A stretch of 64,000 bases of DNA from Bacteroidaceae bacterium (GCA_017447625.1 JAFSNB010000001.1:62001-126000), one strand, 5' to 3'; counted from the first letter of the stretch, positions 19,122 to 29,999 are shown. The notes: generated from the letters alone by a model not told the origin. Numbers and translations: made by a program.

Positions 19122-20735
19122 TTAGAGCTTCGGACCGGCAGCAACGAGAGCCTTGCCAGCTTCGTTGGTCTCGTACTTGGCGAAGTTCTTGATGAAGCGT
19201 GCAGCGAGATCCTTTGCCTTCTCTTCCCAGATGCTGGCCTCAGCATAGGTGTCGCGAGGATCGAGAATAGCGGGATTCACATTGGGCAGCTCGGTGGGTA
19301 CCTCGAAGTCGAAGAAAGGAATCTTCTTGGTGGGAGCCTTCAGGATGCTGCCATCGAGGATAGCGTCGATGATACCGCGTGTGTCGGGGATGCTGATGCG
19401 CTTGCCTGTGCCATTCCAGCCGGTGTTTACCAGATAAGCCTTGGCACCGCTCTTCTCCATCTTCTTCACGAGTTCCTCGGCATACTTCGTGGGATGCAGC
19501 TCCAGGAATGCCTGACCGAAGCAAGCGCTGAAGGTCGGGGTGGGCTCGGTGATGCCGCGCTCTGTACCGGCGAGCTTAGCGGTGAAGCCGCTGAGGAAGT
19601 AGTACTTGGTCTGCTCGGGGGTGAGGATGCTCACGGGAGGCAGTACGCCAAATGCATCGGCACTGAGGAAGATGACGTTCTTGGCATCCGGACCGGCGCT
19701 CTTGCCGTTGACCTTCATGGCAATCTTCTCGATGTGCTCGATAGGATAGCTAACGCGGGTGTTCTCTGTGGTGCTCTTGTCAGCGAAGTCGATGGTGCCG
19801 TCAGCAGCTACGGTTACGTTCTCGAGGAGAGCGTTGCGCTTGATGGCGCCGTAGATGTCGGGCTCGTTCTCCTTGGAGAGGTTGATAACCTTGGCGTAGC
19901 AGCCGCCTTCGAGGTTGAACACGCCCTCGTCATCCCATCCGTGCTCGTCGTCACCGATGAGGAGACGCTTCGGGTCGGTGGAGAGGGTGGTCTTACCTGT
20001 GCCGGAGAGACCGAAGAAGATAGCGGTGTTCTTGCCTTCCATGTCGGTGTTAGCGGAGCAATGCATAGAAGCGATGCCCTGGAGAGGCAGATAGTAGTTC
20101 TGCATGGAGAACATACCCTTCTTCATTTCACCGCCATACCAAGTGTTGATGATAACCTGCTCGCGGCTGGTGGTATTGAAGGCCACGCAAGTCTCGCTGT
20201 TCAGGCCGAGTTCCTTGAAGTTCTCAACCTTTGCCTTGGAAGCGTTGTAGATAACGAAGTTGGGCTCGAACTCAGCCAGCTCTTCAGCGGTGGGTTTGAT
20301 GAACATATTCTCAACGAAGTGAGCCTGCCAAGCCACCTCAACGATGAAACGGACGGCCAGACGGGTTGCCTTGTTAGCACCGCAGAAAGCATCTACGACG
20401 TAGAGGTTCTTGTTGCAGAGTTCCTTGATGGCTATCTCCTTAACCTTTGCCCAGACCTCCTCGCTCATGGGGTGGTTATCGTTCTTGTAACCCTCGGTGG
20501 TCCACCACACTTTGTCGTGGCTCTGAGGATCGTCAACGATGTACTTGTCCTTAGGTGAACGGCCGGTGAAGATTCCCGTCATCACGTTCACGGCGCCGAG
20601 TTCTGTCTCCTGACCAATCTCGAAGCCTTCAAGACCAGCCTTTGTCTCCTCTTTGAAGAGCTCCTCGTAAGAGGGGTTGTGAGCAATCACGGTACTGCCC
20701 GTGATGCCATACTTTGTAAGATCTAATTTTGCCAT
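19122..20735 (-). CDS. pckA: Phosphoenolpyruvate carboxykinase (ATP)
   Basis: The enzyme interconverts oxaloacetate + ATP and PEP + CO2 + ADP. In Bacteroidales it usually runs toward oxaloacetate, fixing CO2 for fumarate respiration and succinate formation. The P-loop [16 protein letters not shown], the metal/nucleotide motif [18 protein letters not shown] and the substrate-site [11 protein letters not shown] near residue 57 are present. The 537-residue length is standard. It is monocistronic with a -7 box at 20797-20804 and a hairpin behind it. It fits the succinate/acetate metabolism suggested by the CoA-transferase at 24.7 kb. Confidence 0.97.
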   Translation of the reverse strand: MAKLDLTKYGITGSTVIAHNPSYEELFKEETKAGLEGFEIGQETELGAVNVMTGIFTGRSPKDKYIVDDPQSHDKVWWTTEGYKNDNHPMSEEVWAKVKEIAIKELCNKNLYVVDAFCGANKATRLAVRFIVEVAWQAHFVENMFIKPTAEELAEFEPNFVIYNASKAKVENFKELGLNSETCVAFNTTSREQVIINTWYGGEMKKGMFSMQNYYLPLQGIASMHCSANTDMEGKNTAIFFGLSGTGKTTLSTDPKRLLIGDDEHGWDDEGVFNLEGGCYAKVINLSKENEPDIYGAIKRNALLENVTVAADGTIDFADKSTTENTRVSYPIEHIEKIAMKVNGKSAGPDAKNVIFLSADAFGVLPPVSILTPEQTKYYFLSGFTAKLAGTERGITEPTPTFSACFGQAFLELHPTKYAEELVKKMEKSGAKAYLVNTGWNGTGKRISIPDTRGIIDAILDGSILKAPTKKIPFFDFEVPTELPNVNPAILDPRDTYAEASIWEEKAKDLAARFIKNFAKYETNEAGKALVAAGPKL

Positions 20736-20796
20736 TTCTTATGTTTTAGAAGTTTGATATATTAAGTGAATTGGTCGCTCTTTTGCTTTTTCGGCG

Positions 20797-20804
20797 CAAA
20801 ATTA
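20797..20804 (-). promoter_or_regulatory. -7 box of pckA
   Basis: TAATTTTG on the minus strand, about 60 bp before the start codon. Confidence 0.6.
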
Positions 20805-20877
20805 CGTTTTTCCTTTCATACGACGAAACCAAAAGACGTAAAAATTGTTTCCTTACACAAACTTTCACACTTTCGTA

Positions 20878-21939
20878 TCAGTTTTTGCGATGTTTAGGAG
20901 ACAAATCCGCCGGACGGAAACCTTCGGGTACGTAGTTGTAGATGCTCTGACAGCAGGCAGATGCGAACTGTTCCGCATAGAAGATGAGGGGGCGGAGCTG
21001 ATCCGGGGTGAGGCCTGCATGGATCTGTTCGCGGGTTATGCCCTCGCGGATGAGGCCGTAGGCAAAGCCGGCGTTGAAGTTGTCACCAGCACCGATGGTG
21101 CTGACAACGGGGGCAGGGTCACCCGACGGAGAACCGTCGGGCACAGTGGCCTCAAAGAGGGTGGTGGTGAGGGGCAAAGCCGTTATTACCTGAACGGGCT
21201 TGGGGCCGCGGGTGTAGATGAAGGTGGCGGCGTGGCCTCCGGAGAGAAGGGGTGTAGAGAGATGTTTGCGGAACACCTCTTCGATGCCCTCGATGCCAAA
21301 GAGAATGCGGAAGTCTTCGTCGCTGCCACGAAGGATGTCGGCCAGGCGGAAATTCTCTTCGAAAGTGGGAAGAAGGGCCTCTTTTTCGGCTGCGTGGGAG
21401 GAGCGGAAATTCACATCGTAATAGAGTATGGCCCCCTGGTCTTTTGCATAACGGAGGAAGTCTGCCACAGCCGGTCTTATTGCGGGATTCAGGGCGAAGA
21501 AAGAGCTGAACAGGATGATGTCATCTGGGTGAATCTCGGGACGGAGGCGCGAGAGGCGCGATGCGGAATGGTCCTTGTAGAATACGTATTCGGCATCGTT
21601 GCGCTCGTTTAGGAATGCCAGCGACAGGGGCGACTTGATGTCGTTGCGCACATTAACCAGACTGCTGTCCACGCCGTTATGGGCAAGGAAATCCATGGTA
21701 AGACGGCCCACACGGTCGTTGGCAGTCTCGCTAATAAACTGTGTCTTCACGCCTGCTCTGGCCAGCGATATGATGGAATTGAAGCAGCTGCCGCCCGGCA
21801 CCGCATCCACAGGTTTATTTCCCTGGAATATGATGTCGAGAACGGTCTCGCCGATACCAATGACAGACCTTGGCCCCTCTCCGGCCCCTCCCGTGAGGGA
21901 GGGGAGTGGCTGGCGCGATGTGTTATCTTTATAACTCAT
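20878..21939 (-). CDS. PfkB-family sugar kinase with repeat-derived N-terminus
   Basis: The ribokinase/PfkB fold is clear: GIGETVLDIIFQGNKPVDAV, PGGSCFNSIISLARAG (the GG sugar-binding motif), DVNFRSSHAAE in the middle and the catalytic signature TIGAGDNFNAGFAYGL with its Asp. It should phosphorylate a sugar such as fructose or ribose; the substrate is not decidable. Relatives normally start right at the first strand (xxxGIGET). Here about 25 residues precede it, and residues about 9-24 (RQPLPSLTGGAGEGPR) come from a GC-rich palindromic repeat (21870-21912). The start codon may therefore have been acquired with the insertion. It has its own AT-rich leader. Confidence 0.92.
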   Translation of the reverse strand: MSYKDNTSRQPLPSLTGGAGEGPRSVIGIGETVLDIIFQGNKPVDAVPGGSCFNSIISLARAGVKTQFISETANDRVGRLTMDFLAHNGVDSSLVNVRNDIKSPLSLAFLNERNDAEYVFYKDHSASRLSRLRPEIHPDDIILFSSFFALNPAIRPAVADFLRYAKDQGAILYYDVNFRSSHAAEKEALLPTFEENFRLADILRGSDEDFRILFGIEGIEEVFRKHLSTPLLSGGHAATFIYTRGPKPVQVITALPLTTTLFEATVPDGSPSGDPAPVVSTIGAGDNFNAGFAYGLIREGITREQIHAGLTPDQLRPLIFYAEQFASACCQSIYNYVPEGFRPADLSPKHRKN

Positions 21940-22011
21940 TATAATTCTTTAAACCTTAAACTTTTAAACTCCTTAAACCTTACATCCCCCGCTGGGGGAT
22001 TATAGGGGGCC

Positions 22012-24624
22012 TTACTTTCCCTTTATTATCCTCTTGATACTGTCTAACTTGTTTAGGGCATCGATGGGTGTGAGAGCATTGATGTCCAGATTGAGAATCT
22101 CGTCGCGGATCTGCGAGAGCACGGGATCGTCGAGCTGGAAGAGATTGAGTTGCAACTGCTCCGTGGATGGCAGACTGGCCACGCTGGGGCCGGCTCCGAG
22201 TCCTTCGCGCGAGGCATCGGCCTCCAATTGGTGCAGGATGGTGTCAGCGCGGCGTACGATGGTGTCCGGCATACCGGCAAGACGTGCCACATGGATACCG
22301 AAAGAGTGCTCCGAACCGCCAGGCTCAAGCTTACGCAGAAAGATTACCTTGCCGCGCACCTCACGCACGCTCACATTGAAGTTACGGATTCGCGTGAACC
22401 GCTTGGCCATCTCATTCAGTTCGTGATAGTGTGTGGCAAAGAGTGTGCGAGGATGATGATTAGGATTTTCATGTATATACTCCACGATGGCCCAGGCGAT
22501 GGAGATGCCGTCGTAAGTGGATGTGCCGCGTCCGAGCTCGTCGAAGAGCACGAGACTGCGCTCGCTGAGGTTGTTCAGAATGTTGGCGGCCTCACTCATT
22601 TCTACCATAAAGGTGGATTCGCCCATTGAGATGTTATCGCTGGCTCCAACACGGGTGAATATCTTATCCACAACGCCGATGGTAGCACTCTCAGCAGGCA
22701 CGAAGGAGCCCATCTGAGCCATCAGGGTGATGAGGGCGGTCTGACGCAGCAGTGCACTCTTACCAGCCATGTTCGGACCGGTTATAATCAGTATCTGCTG
22801 GCTCTGGGTATCCAGGCTCACGTCGTTTGCCACGTAGGGCTCACCCGGCGGCAGCTGACATTCGATGACAGGATGGCGACCGCCACGGATGTCGAGGGCT
22901 GTGCTCTCATCGACCACAGGACGGAGATAGCGGTGTTCGGCAGCGGCGAGGGCAAAGGACAGGAGACAGTCGAGCTGAGCCACGAGGGTGGCATTCTTCT
23001 GGAACTGAGCTGTGAAACGCGCCGTCTGACTGACGATGTCGGCGAAGAGTTGTGCTTCGAGTACCTGTATCTTCTCCTCGGCTCCGAGAATCTTCTCCTC
23101 GTATTCTTTCAGTTCGGGGGTTATATAACGTTCGGCCTGTGTGAGAGTCTGCTTGCGGATCCAAGTGTCCGGCACGCGGTCACGGAAGGTGTTGCGCACC
23201 TCCAAGTAGTATCCGAAGACATTATTGAAGCCTATCTTGAGGCTACTGATGCCTGTCAGTTCGGCCTCACGCTGCTGCAACTGGGTGAGATAGTCTTTGC
23301 CGCTGTAGGCCAGACGGCGCAGGTCGTCCAGTTCGGCACTCACGCCAGAGGCAATAACGTTCCCTTTCTGCACCTGAAGTGGCGGGTCGGGCTGTATGCT
23401 GCGAGCTATATGGTCGCGAATCTCGACACATGGGTCAAGTCCCTCGCCAAAGGAGTGCAGGGTCTCGTCGCCGGAAGTCAGACACGCCTCACGAACGGGC
23501 TGCAATGCACGGAGAGCGGCAGCGAGCGCCACGAGGTCACGCGGTGTGGCGCGAAGGGTATTCACCTTGGATGTGATTCGTTCAAGGTCTCCCACCAGAT
23601 GCAACTGATCTCCAACGAGGTCGCGGAAGTCTGGATGGCGGAAGAAATGTTCCACTACATCGAGCCTGTGACCTATCTCAGCGACATCACGCAAGGGAAA
23701 GAGCATCCAGCGCCCAAGCAGACGGGCACCCATAGGGGTCACCGTGCGGTCGATGATGTCAAGCAAGCTGCGCCCGTCGGGATTCATCGGGTGAAGGAGT
23801 TCGAGGTTGCGCACGGTGAAGGGGTCGAGACGCACGAACCGCTCCTCTTCGATGCGGGAAATATGGGTGATGTGGCCCAGACGGGTGTGGCCCGTAAGCT
23901 CCACATATTGAAGTATGGCTCCGGCTGCTACAATACCCTGCTTCAGGCGGTCTATGCCGAAGCCCTTGAGGTTGCGCACTCCGAAATGGCGAGTGAGGCG
24001 GTCGGTGGCAGTCTGAAGGGTGAACACCCAATCGTCCATCTCGAAGGTGACGTGTTTAGTTCCGAAACAGCCCTCGAACAAGCCTTTGCGTCCGCGCTCG
24101 AAAAGCACCTCCTTCGGGTCGAAATTGCCCATCAGTTTGGCTACATATTCTCCCGTTCCCTCGGCCACGAACCAGTCGCCGGTGGATATATCGAGAAAAC
24201 TGACGCCTACGTGGTCCTCCTTAGCGAAATGAACGGCTGCGAGGAAGTTGTTCTCTTTGTAGGTGAGGACGGTGTCAGTCATGGCCACGCCTGGCGTAAC
24301 AAGTTCAGTTATGCCGCGTTTGACAAGTTTCTTTGTCAGTTTCGGGTCTTCCAACTGGTCACAAATAGCCACACGGCGACCGGCACGAACGAGCTTCGGG
24401 AGATAGGTGTCGAGGGCGTGATGCGGAAAGCCCGCCATCGCGGTGCTCTCGTTCTCCTTGCCGTTGTTGCGTTTGGTGAGCGTGATACCAAGAATGCCAG
24501 CAGCCTCCACGGCGTCATCGGCGTATGTCTCATAGAAATCTCCGCACCTGAAAAGCAGAATTGCATCGGGATGCTTCGCTTTCAGGTCGAAGAATTGCCT
24601 CATCATAGGTGTTATTTCAGCCAT
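22012..24624 (-). CDS. mutS: DNA mismatch repair ATPase MutS
   Basis: MutS recognises base mismatches and recruits MutL. The N-terminal mismatch-reading motif is CGDFYETY (F-x-E) near residue 30. The C-terminal ABC-type ATPase has Walker [18 protein letters not shown], Walker B and signature [14 protein letters not shown], and the dimerisation HTH end. The length of 870 residues is full. It is monocistronic with a -7 box at 24644-24651 facing away from the CoA-transferase gene. Confidence 0.98.
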   Translation of the reverse strand: MAEITPMMRQFFDLKAKHPDAILLFRCGDFYETYADDAVEAAGILGITLTKRNNGKENESTAMAGFPHHALDTYLPKLVRAGRRVAICDQLEDPKLTKKLVKRGITELVTPGVAMTDTVLTYKENNFLAAVHFAKEDHVGVSFLDISTGDWFVAEGTGEYVAKLMGNFDPKEVLFERGRKGLFEGCFGTKHVTFEMDDWVFTLQTATDRLTRHFGVRNLKGFGIDRLKQGIVAAGAILQYVELTGHTRLGHITHISRIEEERFVRLDPFTVRNLELLHPMNPDGRSLLDIIDRTVTPMGARLLGRWMLFPLRDVAEIGHRLDVVEHFFRHPDFRDLVGDQLHLVGDLERITSKVNTLRATPRDLVALAAALRALQPVREACLTSGDETLHSFGEGLDPCVEIRDHIARSIQPDPPLQVQKGNVIASGVSAELDDLRRLAYSGKDYLTQLQQREAELTGISSLKIGFNNVFGYYLEVRNTFRDRVPDTWIRKQTLTQAERYITPELKEYEEKILGAEEKIQVLEAQLFADIVSQTARFTAQFQKNATLVAQLDCLLSFALAAAEHRYLRPVVDESTALDIRGGRHPVIECQLPPGEPYVANDVSLDTQSQQILIITGPNMAGKSALLRQTALITLMAQMGSFVPAESATIGVVDKIFTRVGASDNISMGESTFMVEMSEAANILNNLSERSLVLFDELGRGTSTYDGISIAWAIVEYIHENPNHHPRTLFATHYHELNEMAKRFTRIRNFNVSVREVRGKVIFLRKLEPGGSEHSFGIHVARLAGMPDTIVRRADTILHQLEADASREGLGAGPSVASLPSTEQLQLNLFQLDDPVLSQIRDEILNLDINALTPIDALNKLDSIKRIIKGK

Positions 24625-24643
24625 TTTTTATCTCTTTTGCGTG

Positions 24644-24651
24644 CAAAGGTA
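24644..24651 (-). promoter_or_regulatory. -7 box of mutS
   Basis: TACCTTTG on the minus strand, 19 bp upstream of the start codon; divergent from the promoter at 24695. Confidence 0.65.
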
Positions 24652-24694
24652 CAATTAATTCATTTAAAAGGACACGAAGTCGGCAATTTATTTG

Positions 24695-24702
24695 TACTTT
24701 TG
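24695..24702 (+). promoter_or_regulatory. -7 box of the acetyl-CoA hydrolase/transferase gene
   Basis: TACTTTTG, 29 bp before the ATG at 24732. Confidence 0.65.
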
Positions 24703-24731
24703 CGCCCGCATTTACATAAATCTATAAAAAT

Positions 24732-26243
24732 ATGAGTTTACGTAGAATCACAGCAGCCGAAGCTGCTGCATTTATCGAGAACGAACACACTATTGCCTTG
24801 AGCGGTTTCACGCCTGCCGGCGTACCCAAGGCCATTACTGCCGAACTGGCACAGAAGGCTCACGCCGTGCATGAGGCCGGCAAGCCTTTTAAAGTGAACA
24901 TCTTCACAGGTGCCAGCACCGGCCAGAGCTGCGACGGCATGCTTGCCAACGAGCAGGCCATCGGTTTCCGCGCCCCCTACACCACAAACCCCGATTTCCG
25001 CAAACATGTGAATCTGAACGAGATTCGCTACTCTGACCTGAACCTCTCAAACATGGCCACGCAGATGCGTCAGGGCTATCTGGGCAAGGTCGATTGGGCT
25101 ATCATCGAGGCTTGTGACGTAGAACTGGTTGGCACGAAAGCCCGTATCTTCCTCACAGCAGCCGGCGGCATCAGCCCCACCGCTTGCCGTATGGCAGAGC
25201 GCGGTATCTTCATCGAGCTGAACGCCTTCCACAGCAAGGGCTTCAAGGGCATCCACGATGTCTATGAGATTGAATATCATCCGAATCGCACTCCGATTCA
25301 GATTATGCACCCGACAGACCGTATCGGTAAGCCTTACATCGAGGTGGATGCAGACCGCATCCTCGGTGTTGTAGAGTGTGATATCCCCGACGAGGCTCGT
25401 TCGTTCAAGGATCCGGATCCCATCACCACCCAGATTGGTCAGAATGTGGCTGACTTCCTCGTGGCTAACATGAAGAACGGCACTATCCCACCCTCTTTCC
25501 TCAATCTGCAAAGCGGTGTGGGCAGCGGAGCAAACGCTGTGTTGGGTGCTCTGGGACAGTCCAAGGACGTGCCAAACTTTAACATCTTTACCGAGGTGCT
25601 GCAGGATGCTCCCGTTCAGCTGATGCGCGACGGCCGTGTGCTCTCTGCTTCATGCTGCTCTCTTACCGTTACCAACGAGTGTCTGAAGGGCATTTATGAC
25701 GATATAGACTTCTTCAAGGACAAGCTGGTGCTGCGTCCCTCAGAAATCTCCAACAACCCCGAAGTCATTGCCCGCATCGGTGTGTGCGCCCTGAACACTG
25801 CTATCGAGGCTGACATCTACGGCCACGTGAACAGCACAAAGATCTGCGGCACGAAGATGATGAATGGCATCGGCGGTTCTGCAGACTTCACCTGCAACGC
25901 ATACATGAGTATCTTCACCTGCGGCTCAACAACAAAGGGCGGTGCAATCTCCAGTATCGTGCCTTTCGCAAGCCACATCGACCACACCAGCCACTTCGTG
26001 GATGCTGTAATCACTGAGTACGGCGTTGCTGACCTGCGTGGCAAGTGCGCTATGGAGAAGGCCGAGGAACTGATTAAGGTGGCTCATCCTGACTACCGTC
26101 CGTTGCTCCGCGACTACCTGCGTCTGGCAGAGCGTTTCGGCGGCCACACTCACCACTGCCTCAGCGCTGCTTTCGCTATGCACGACACCTTCATCCGCAA
26201 GGGCGACATGCGTCTCACCGACCTGAGCGAATACGTGAAGTAA
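24732..26243 (+). CDS. Acetyl-CoA hydrolase/transferase (succinyl-CoA:acetate CoA-transferase type)
   Basis: The 503-residue protein matches the Cat1/Ach1 family end to end. Visible signatures are ALSGFTPAGVPKAITAELA near residue 20, NIFTGASTGQSCDGML near 56 and the oxyanion-loop GVGSGANAVLGALG near 260. The catalytic Glu lies in IFTEVLQD about residue 285-292. It moves CoA between acetate and an acyl-CoA such as succinyl-CoA, supporting acetate or propionate/succinate formation. It is monocistronic and ends at a strong bidirectional terminator. Confidence 0.93.
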   Translation: MSLRRITAAEAAAFIENEHTIALSGFTPAGVPKAITAELAQKAHAVHEAGKPFKVNIFTGASTGQSCDGMLANEQAIGFRAPYTTNPDFRKHVNLNEIRYSDLNLSNMATQMRQGYLGKVDWAIIEACDVELVGTKARIFLTAAGGISPTACRMAERGIFIELNAFHSKGFKGIHDVYEIEYHPNRTPIQIMHPTDRIGKPYIEVDADRILGVVECDIPDEARSFKDPDPITTQIGQNVADFLVANMKNGTIPPSFLNLQSGVGSGANAVLGALGQSKDVPNFNIFTEVLQDAPVQLMRDGRVLSASCCSLTVTNECLKGIYDDIDFFKDKLVLRPSEISNNPEVIARIGVCALNTAIEADIYGHVNSTKICGTKMMNGIGGSADFTCNAYMSIFTCGSTTKGGAISSIVPFASHIDHTSHFVDAVITEYGVADLRGKCAMEKAEELIKVAHPDYRPLLRDYLRLAERFGGHTHHCLSAAFAMHDTFIRKGDMRLTDLSEYVK

Positions 26244-26281
26244 GCTATATTCAATATTAGGCGGCGAACGTCCGCAACAAC

Positions 26282-26322
26282 AAAAGAGGCTGCGCCAACT
26301 GAATGGCGCAGCCTCTTATTTT
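26282..26322. terminator. Strong bidirectional terminator
   Basis: A 14-bp perfect stem (AAGAGGCTGCGCCA/TGGCGCAGCCTCTT) with a 6-nt loop is flanked by A and T tracts, serving both the CoA-transferase gene and the convergent transglutaminase-like gene. Confidence 0.9.
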
Positions 26323-27911
26323 TATCTGACGGGAATCGGGAAGACTTTGTAAGTCTGCCCCTTGTACTTGCTGGCACACATACCGGGAGAGGAGCCGATG
26401 AAGGTGGGGTCACACATAACGAAGCGCTTACCGGCAGCCTCAACGTAATCACCATTTACAGTCTGCTTGAAGCATACGGCAGCCCACAGGTGGCCAGGGG
26501 CATAGATGAGGGCGGCATCTAGTCCCACGAGGTTGCGCACAAGATAAGAGAAGAGGATGGCGCGGTCTTCGCAGTCGTTGAAAGGATAATAGAAGTTCTC
26601 TTCGAAATAGAATGGCTTCTCATGTCCGAACTGGTCCTCGTCGGTCTTGTACTTGAATCCATAGTGCATAAAGTTCATGATTATGGCTACTGCATCATAC
26701 TCACCTTTGCCGGCAATGGCACGCTTAAGCGGCGGAAGCAGCTCCTCACGCAGACGCTCGCTCATAGGCTGCTGGGCGATGAACGGCCAGGGATAACCAG
26801 CCAGGATAGGAATAGACTTGTAGTATTCGATGAGGTTGCTGTTCACGCTGCCCTGCATAGCTGCAGCCGGAAATGCCTGTGAAGCATGAGTTGTAGCAGG
26901 CGACCACTGGGTGGAAAGCTTCATGGCAGCAGGGTTGGATATGTCAACGGCGCGTGTGGCTCCCTCCATATTCTTACGGTAAGTGTATATAGGAGTGTTG
27001 GCTGGCAGATCCTTTGCCATGATGTAATACTCCTTACCACCCATCTTGATAAAGGTATAACCGACCATTTCCATGTCCATACTTACGAGCGGGAGCAGAC
27101 GGTTGCCCATATAAGCGAGTTTGGTGTCATAGCCCAACTGATTTAGCAGGAATGCTGTCATAAGCGCACACCCGTTAGCATCGTTTGCGCCTTGCAAGCG
27201 CTCAGACACCTGCTTGACCAACTGATAGACGGCCCAGCCATTCAGATTGTACGTCTTGCTTGCTCCGGCGAGGTCTGTAACCAGTGGGGTGTATTTATCT
27301 TCGGCCATAGTGCGGAGGGCAGAAGCCACCTGATGCTCATTGACTCCTCCCAGAGAAATACGCAAGTCCGAAGTGGCAATAATCTGCATCGGAGTTCCAT
27401 AGACCGTGAATTTCTGACGGACATAGGGTGCAGGTGTGGCTGGCGTCGATGGCGTAGTCGGTTTGGTTGGAGTTGTCGGCAGGTTGGGGAAAGTCGGCGT
27501 TGTGGGTGTCGTCGGCTTTGTAGCCTGCGGTGTGTTTGGAGTGGGTGGAATCTCCGGTTTGGGCTCTACCTTAGGAATAATCACCGGTTCGACCTTGCCC
27601 GGCACCTTAACTGGTGTTGTGGGCAGGGTCTTGTCTTTCTTTGGTAACATGGGAGGAGCCACAGGCTTGTCCTCGCGAGGACGTAGACGCTTAGGCTCTA
27701 CCTGATAAGGTTCCCATTGATGTTCTAGGTAGTTGGCGAATCCCGTCAAGGCTTCACGGCGGAATTTGGAAAATTCAGCAAACATATCCTGACGGAAATC
27801 GTCCATCTCCTGCAACTGCTGACGGCGGAACGCCTCAAAGTCATCGTCCTGAGCGCAAACACCGATAAACGGCAGGAGAGACAGGAGTATAAAGAAAAGT
27901 CGTTTGTTCAT
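26322..27911 (-). CDS. Secreted transglutaminase-like protein with Pro/Thr-rich linker
   Basis: A signal peptide (MNKRLFFILLSLLPFIGVCA) leads to a charged helical region with repeated FR.../EF.KFRR heptads (residues about 22-70). A Pro/Thr/Lys-rich linker follows to about residue 165 with many PTTPT units. The C-terminal 360 residues carry a transglutaminase-like cysteine-protease triad: Cys in DCEDRAILF (about 447), His in APGHLWAAV (about 474) and Asp in VMCDPTF (about 500). Whether it acts as a protease or cross-linking enzyme is not known. It is last of five same-strand exported-protein genes (33.8 to 26.3 kb), 12 bp after the LPP20-like gene, so a shared envelope function is likely. Confidence 0.75.
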   Translation of the reverse strand: MNKRLFFILLSLLPFIGVCAQDDDFEAFRRQQLQEMDDFRQDMFAEFSKFRREALTGFANYLEHQWEPYQVEPKRLRPREDKPVAPPMLPKKDKTLPTTPVKVPGKVEPVIIPKVEPKPEIPPTPNTPQATKPTTPTTPTFPNLPTTPTKPTTPSTPATPAPYVRQKFTVYGTPMQIIATSDLRISLGGVNEHQVASALRTMAEDKYTPLVTDLAGASKTYNLNGWAVYQLVKQVSERLQGANDANGCALMTAFLLNQLGYDTKLAYMGNRLLPLVSMDMEMVGYTFIKMGGKEYYIMAKDLPANTPIYTYRKNMEGATRAVDISNPAAMKLSTQWSPATTHASQAFPAAAMQGSVNSNLIEYYKSIPILAGYPWPFIAQQPMSERLREELLPPLKRAIAGKGEYDAVAIIMNFMHYGFKYKTDEDQFGHEKPFYFEENFYYPFNDCEDRAILFSYLVRNLVGLDAALIYAPGHLWAAVCFKQTVNGDYVEAAGKRFVMCDPTFIGSSPGMCASKYKGQTYKVFPIPVR

Positions 27912-27923
27912 AGGAGTTTCGAA

Positions 27924-29891
27924 TTAACGGATGGGGAAGTCATCGAGACTATACACGCCAAACTGCGGGTCGCGCTCCGGCTGCCACGTACGCACTTTGA
28001 TAAGCGGGTTCTGCGGGTCGTTCATGTCAACCATAAGGAAGAGGTAGCCGTGATCGCTGTAGTTGTTGGAATAATAGTCCTGAGAAAGTTCGATGCCATA
28101 GATTTCACCGCCCTTGCTTGCCTTCTTAATGATATTATCATTGAAGCGCAGGTTGATATATTCCTTGCTGGCAAAGCTCTTCTCAAGCTTGGCCATGAAT
28201 TCCTCCTTGGTATATTGGTTGTATTTGATAATCTCATTACCCTCGGTGAACTTACGGTTCTGGTCTGCCAGACGGCCAGTGGGCTGCTTCACGACATTAC
28301 CCACGATAATAAGGGCATGCTTGTCAAAAATGCTACGCAGATAATCCACACGCTTCAATGCGTAAGCCGTCTTATAGTTTTCCATGAAGCTCTGGATGAC
28401 GAGACGGGTACGCTCAGGCCAGGCTCCGCGAGTCAGGATGTCGTTCTCCGCAGTCTTGCCGAGGCCGAATGTGACGTTGTCAATCTGACATTCGGTGTTC
28501 ATGGTGAAGACCACATCCTCCATAAAATTGCGGCGTGCACCGTGAGCGAAGGAGAAGTTCATCTGCATTCCACGCACGAAGACTTCATCATCCAGCTTCG
28601 TGAGCGAGTACTGAGGCGTGCCGGACATACGTCCGCGACCATACTGAACAAGACGGCGGAACACAGTCCATCCGTTCGGAGTGAAGTATTCCTTGGCATT
28701 GTTATACTGTTTGGAGCGTATAGCCTGCTCAACCTTACTGATTACAGAGAGATAGGGACTAGCTTCAGAGGCCTCCAGCTGCTTCACAGGTTTATAGTTG
28801 TGCGGTCGCACCTCGGTGTATGTGTTCTGAGGATTAGTTATGTCCAACTCTGCCTCGGTGGGCACTGGCGGTTCAGCCTGAGCTGTTTGAGCTGTTTGAG
28901 CTGCCTGAGCAGCAGCGGCGGCAGCAGTAGCAGCTGAGGCGGCAGCTACGGCAGCGGCAGCAGAGGATGGGCACCTAACCGTCATAACGGCTTTGGGCAA
29001 ATCCTTAGATTTCATAAGCTTCATCACAGCTTTTACCTCCTGATCCAATGAAGCCTGGTTCTCGTACTTATATTCTATGCGTACCTGGAAGGACTGGCTC
29101 TCGTCGCTCGGGTCCAGATCCATACTTCCACGTCCGTCGAGCGCGCTGCAGATATTACTCCACCCACTGTCATAGTAGGTGAAATCAAGCGAGTTCACGG
29201 GCTTACCCTTATACATAAAGGCCAGGTCTGCATGGTCCTCCTCACGGGATATAACAGAAATACGGATGTCATTGAGGACATCGTTCATCTGCTCTATGAG
29301 CCATGAGGTCAATACATGGCCATTATACTTCTCCTTGTTAGGATACTGCATGGACTTGGTCAGTGCCAAAGCCCAATAGTACTGGCGCAAGGCTTCGTCA
29401 ATCTTGCCTTTCTCCAGAGCGCGTTCAGCGCCATCGACATACTCGGCAATCTTTCCTCGACGCTGTTCGAATATCTTGCTAAGCTCGGACTTACGGATGT
29501 AGCGGCCTACATGAGCGTTAGGCGCCTGACTGAGAATAATCTTTTCGGTGTTGCTCATCGTGGCGTTGGAGTAGCTGCTGATAAGAGAACTCATCACAGT
29601 CTTGGAATCAACATTTCCGTTGACATTCTGCTCCAATTCGTGGCTATCCCACTGGTTTGACACGCTCACGCTGATTCGGCTGGCAAGATCTGCCAGAGCC
29701 TGTTTGTCTGCCTCTTCAAGAGTAGCACCCGTACCCTCGCCTATAATATAGTCGGGGTTGACCTTTACCTGTTCCCAACTCTGGGCACTAACGGTCAGAG
29801 AGAAGGGCAGAAAGAGGACGAGGAACAAAAGCCTTCCCACGCCTTCTTTAATTGCGCCGGGGCATTTGCTGTATAAATGAAAAACATTCAT
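27924..29891 (-). CDS. LPP20-like exported protein with Ala-rich tract
   Basis: A hydrophobic N-terminal signal (GRLLFLVLFLPFSLTVSAQ) is followed by PDYIIGEGTGATLEEADKQA, the opening of LPP20/FlgP-like repeats in which GxG.t..EA...A...L is typical. A TPR-like helical segment follows (ALEKGKIDEALRQYYWALAL, residues about 155-180). Residues about 306-335 are almost pure Ala with AQTAQ repeats and look like a linker. The C-terminal 300 residues (from YLSVISKVEQAIRSKQYNNA) are unrecognised, with an NTF2-like flavour (LRSIFDKHALIIVGN). Exported, probably periplasmic or outer-membrane associated. Fourth in the cluster of five. Confidence 0.65.
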   Translation of the reverse strand: MNVFHLYSKCPGAIKEGVGRLLFLVLFLPFSLTVSAQSWEQVKVNPDYIIGEGTGATLEEADKQALADLASRISVSVSNQWDSHELEQNVNGNVDSKTVMSSLISSYSNATMSNTEKIILSQAPNAHVGRYIRKSELSKIFEQRRGKIAEYVDGAERALEKGKIDEALRQYYWALALTKSMQYPNKEKYNGHVLTSWLIEQMNDVLNDIRISVISREEDHADLAFMYKGKPVNSLDFTYYDSGWSNICSALDGRGSMDLDPSDESQSFQVRIEYKYENQASLDQEVKAVMKLMKSKDLPKAVMTVRCPSSAAAAVAAASAATAAAAAAQAAQTAQTAQAEPPVPTEAELDITNPQNTYTEVRPHNYKPVKQLEASEASPYLSVISKVEQAIRSKQYNNAKEYFTPNGWTVFRRLVQYGRGRMSGTPQYSLTKLDDEVFVRGMQMNFSFAHGARRNFMEDVVFTMNTECQIDNVTFGLGKTAENDILTRGAWPERTRLVIQSFMENYKTAYALKRVDYLRSIFDKHALIIVGNVVKQPTGRLADQNRKFTEGNEIIKYNQYTKEEFMAKLEKSFASKEYINLRFNDNIIKKASKGGEIYGIELSQDYYSNNYSDHGYLFLMVDMNDPQNPLIKVRTWQPERDPQFGVYSLDDFPIR

Positions 29892-29999
29892 GGTGGGGTT
29901 CTGGTTATGCTTTATACATTAATTTATATATATGACACATTGCTTTTGTTCCTTAAGGCCCTCCCCCCGCGAACGGGGAGAGGGTGTTTAGATTAGGCG

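Noticed and set aside
19494-20558. A 354-codon frame opposite pckA
   Set aside because: Same reason: it mirrors a well-conserved gene, and its Glu/Val/Leu-rich content is typical of an antisense shadow.
22873-24735. A 620-codon open frame opposite mutS
   Set aside because: It is antisense to a gene with complete MutS motifs, has no recognisable protein features and follows from codon bias of the real strand.
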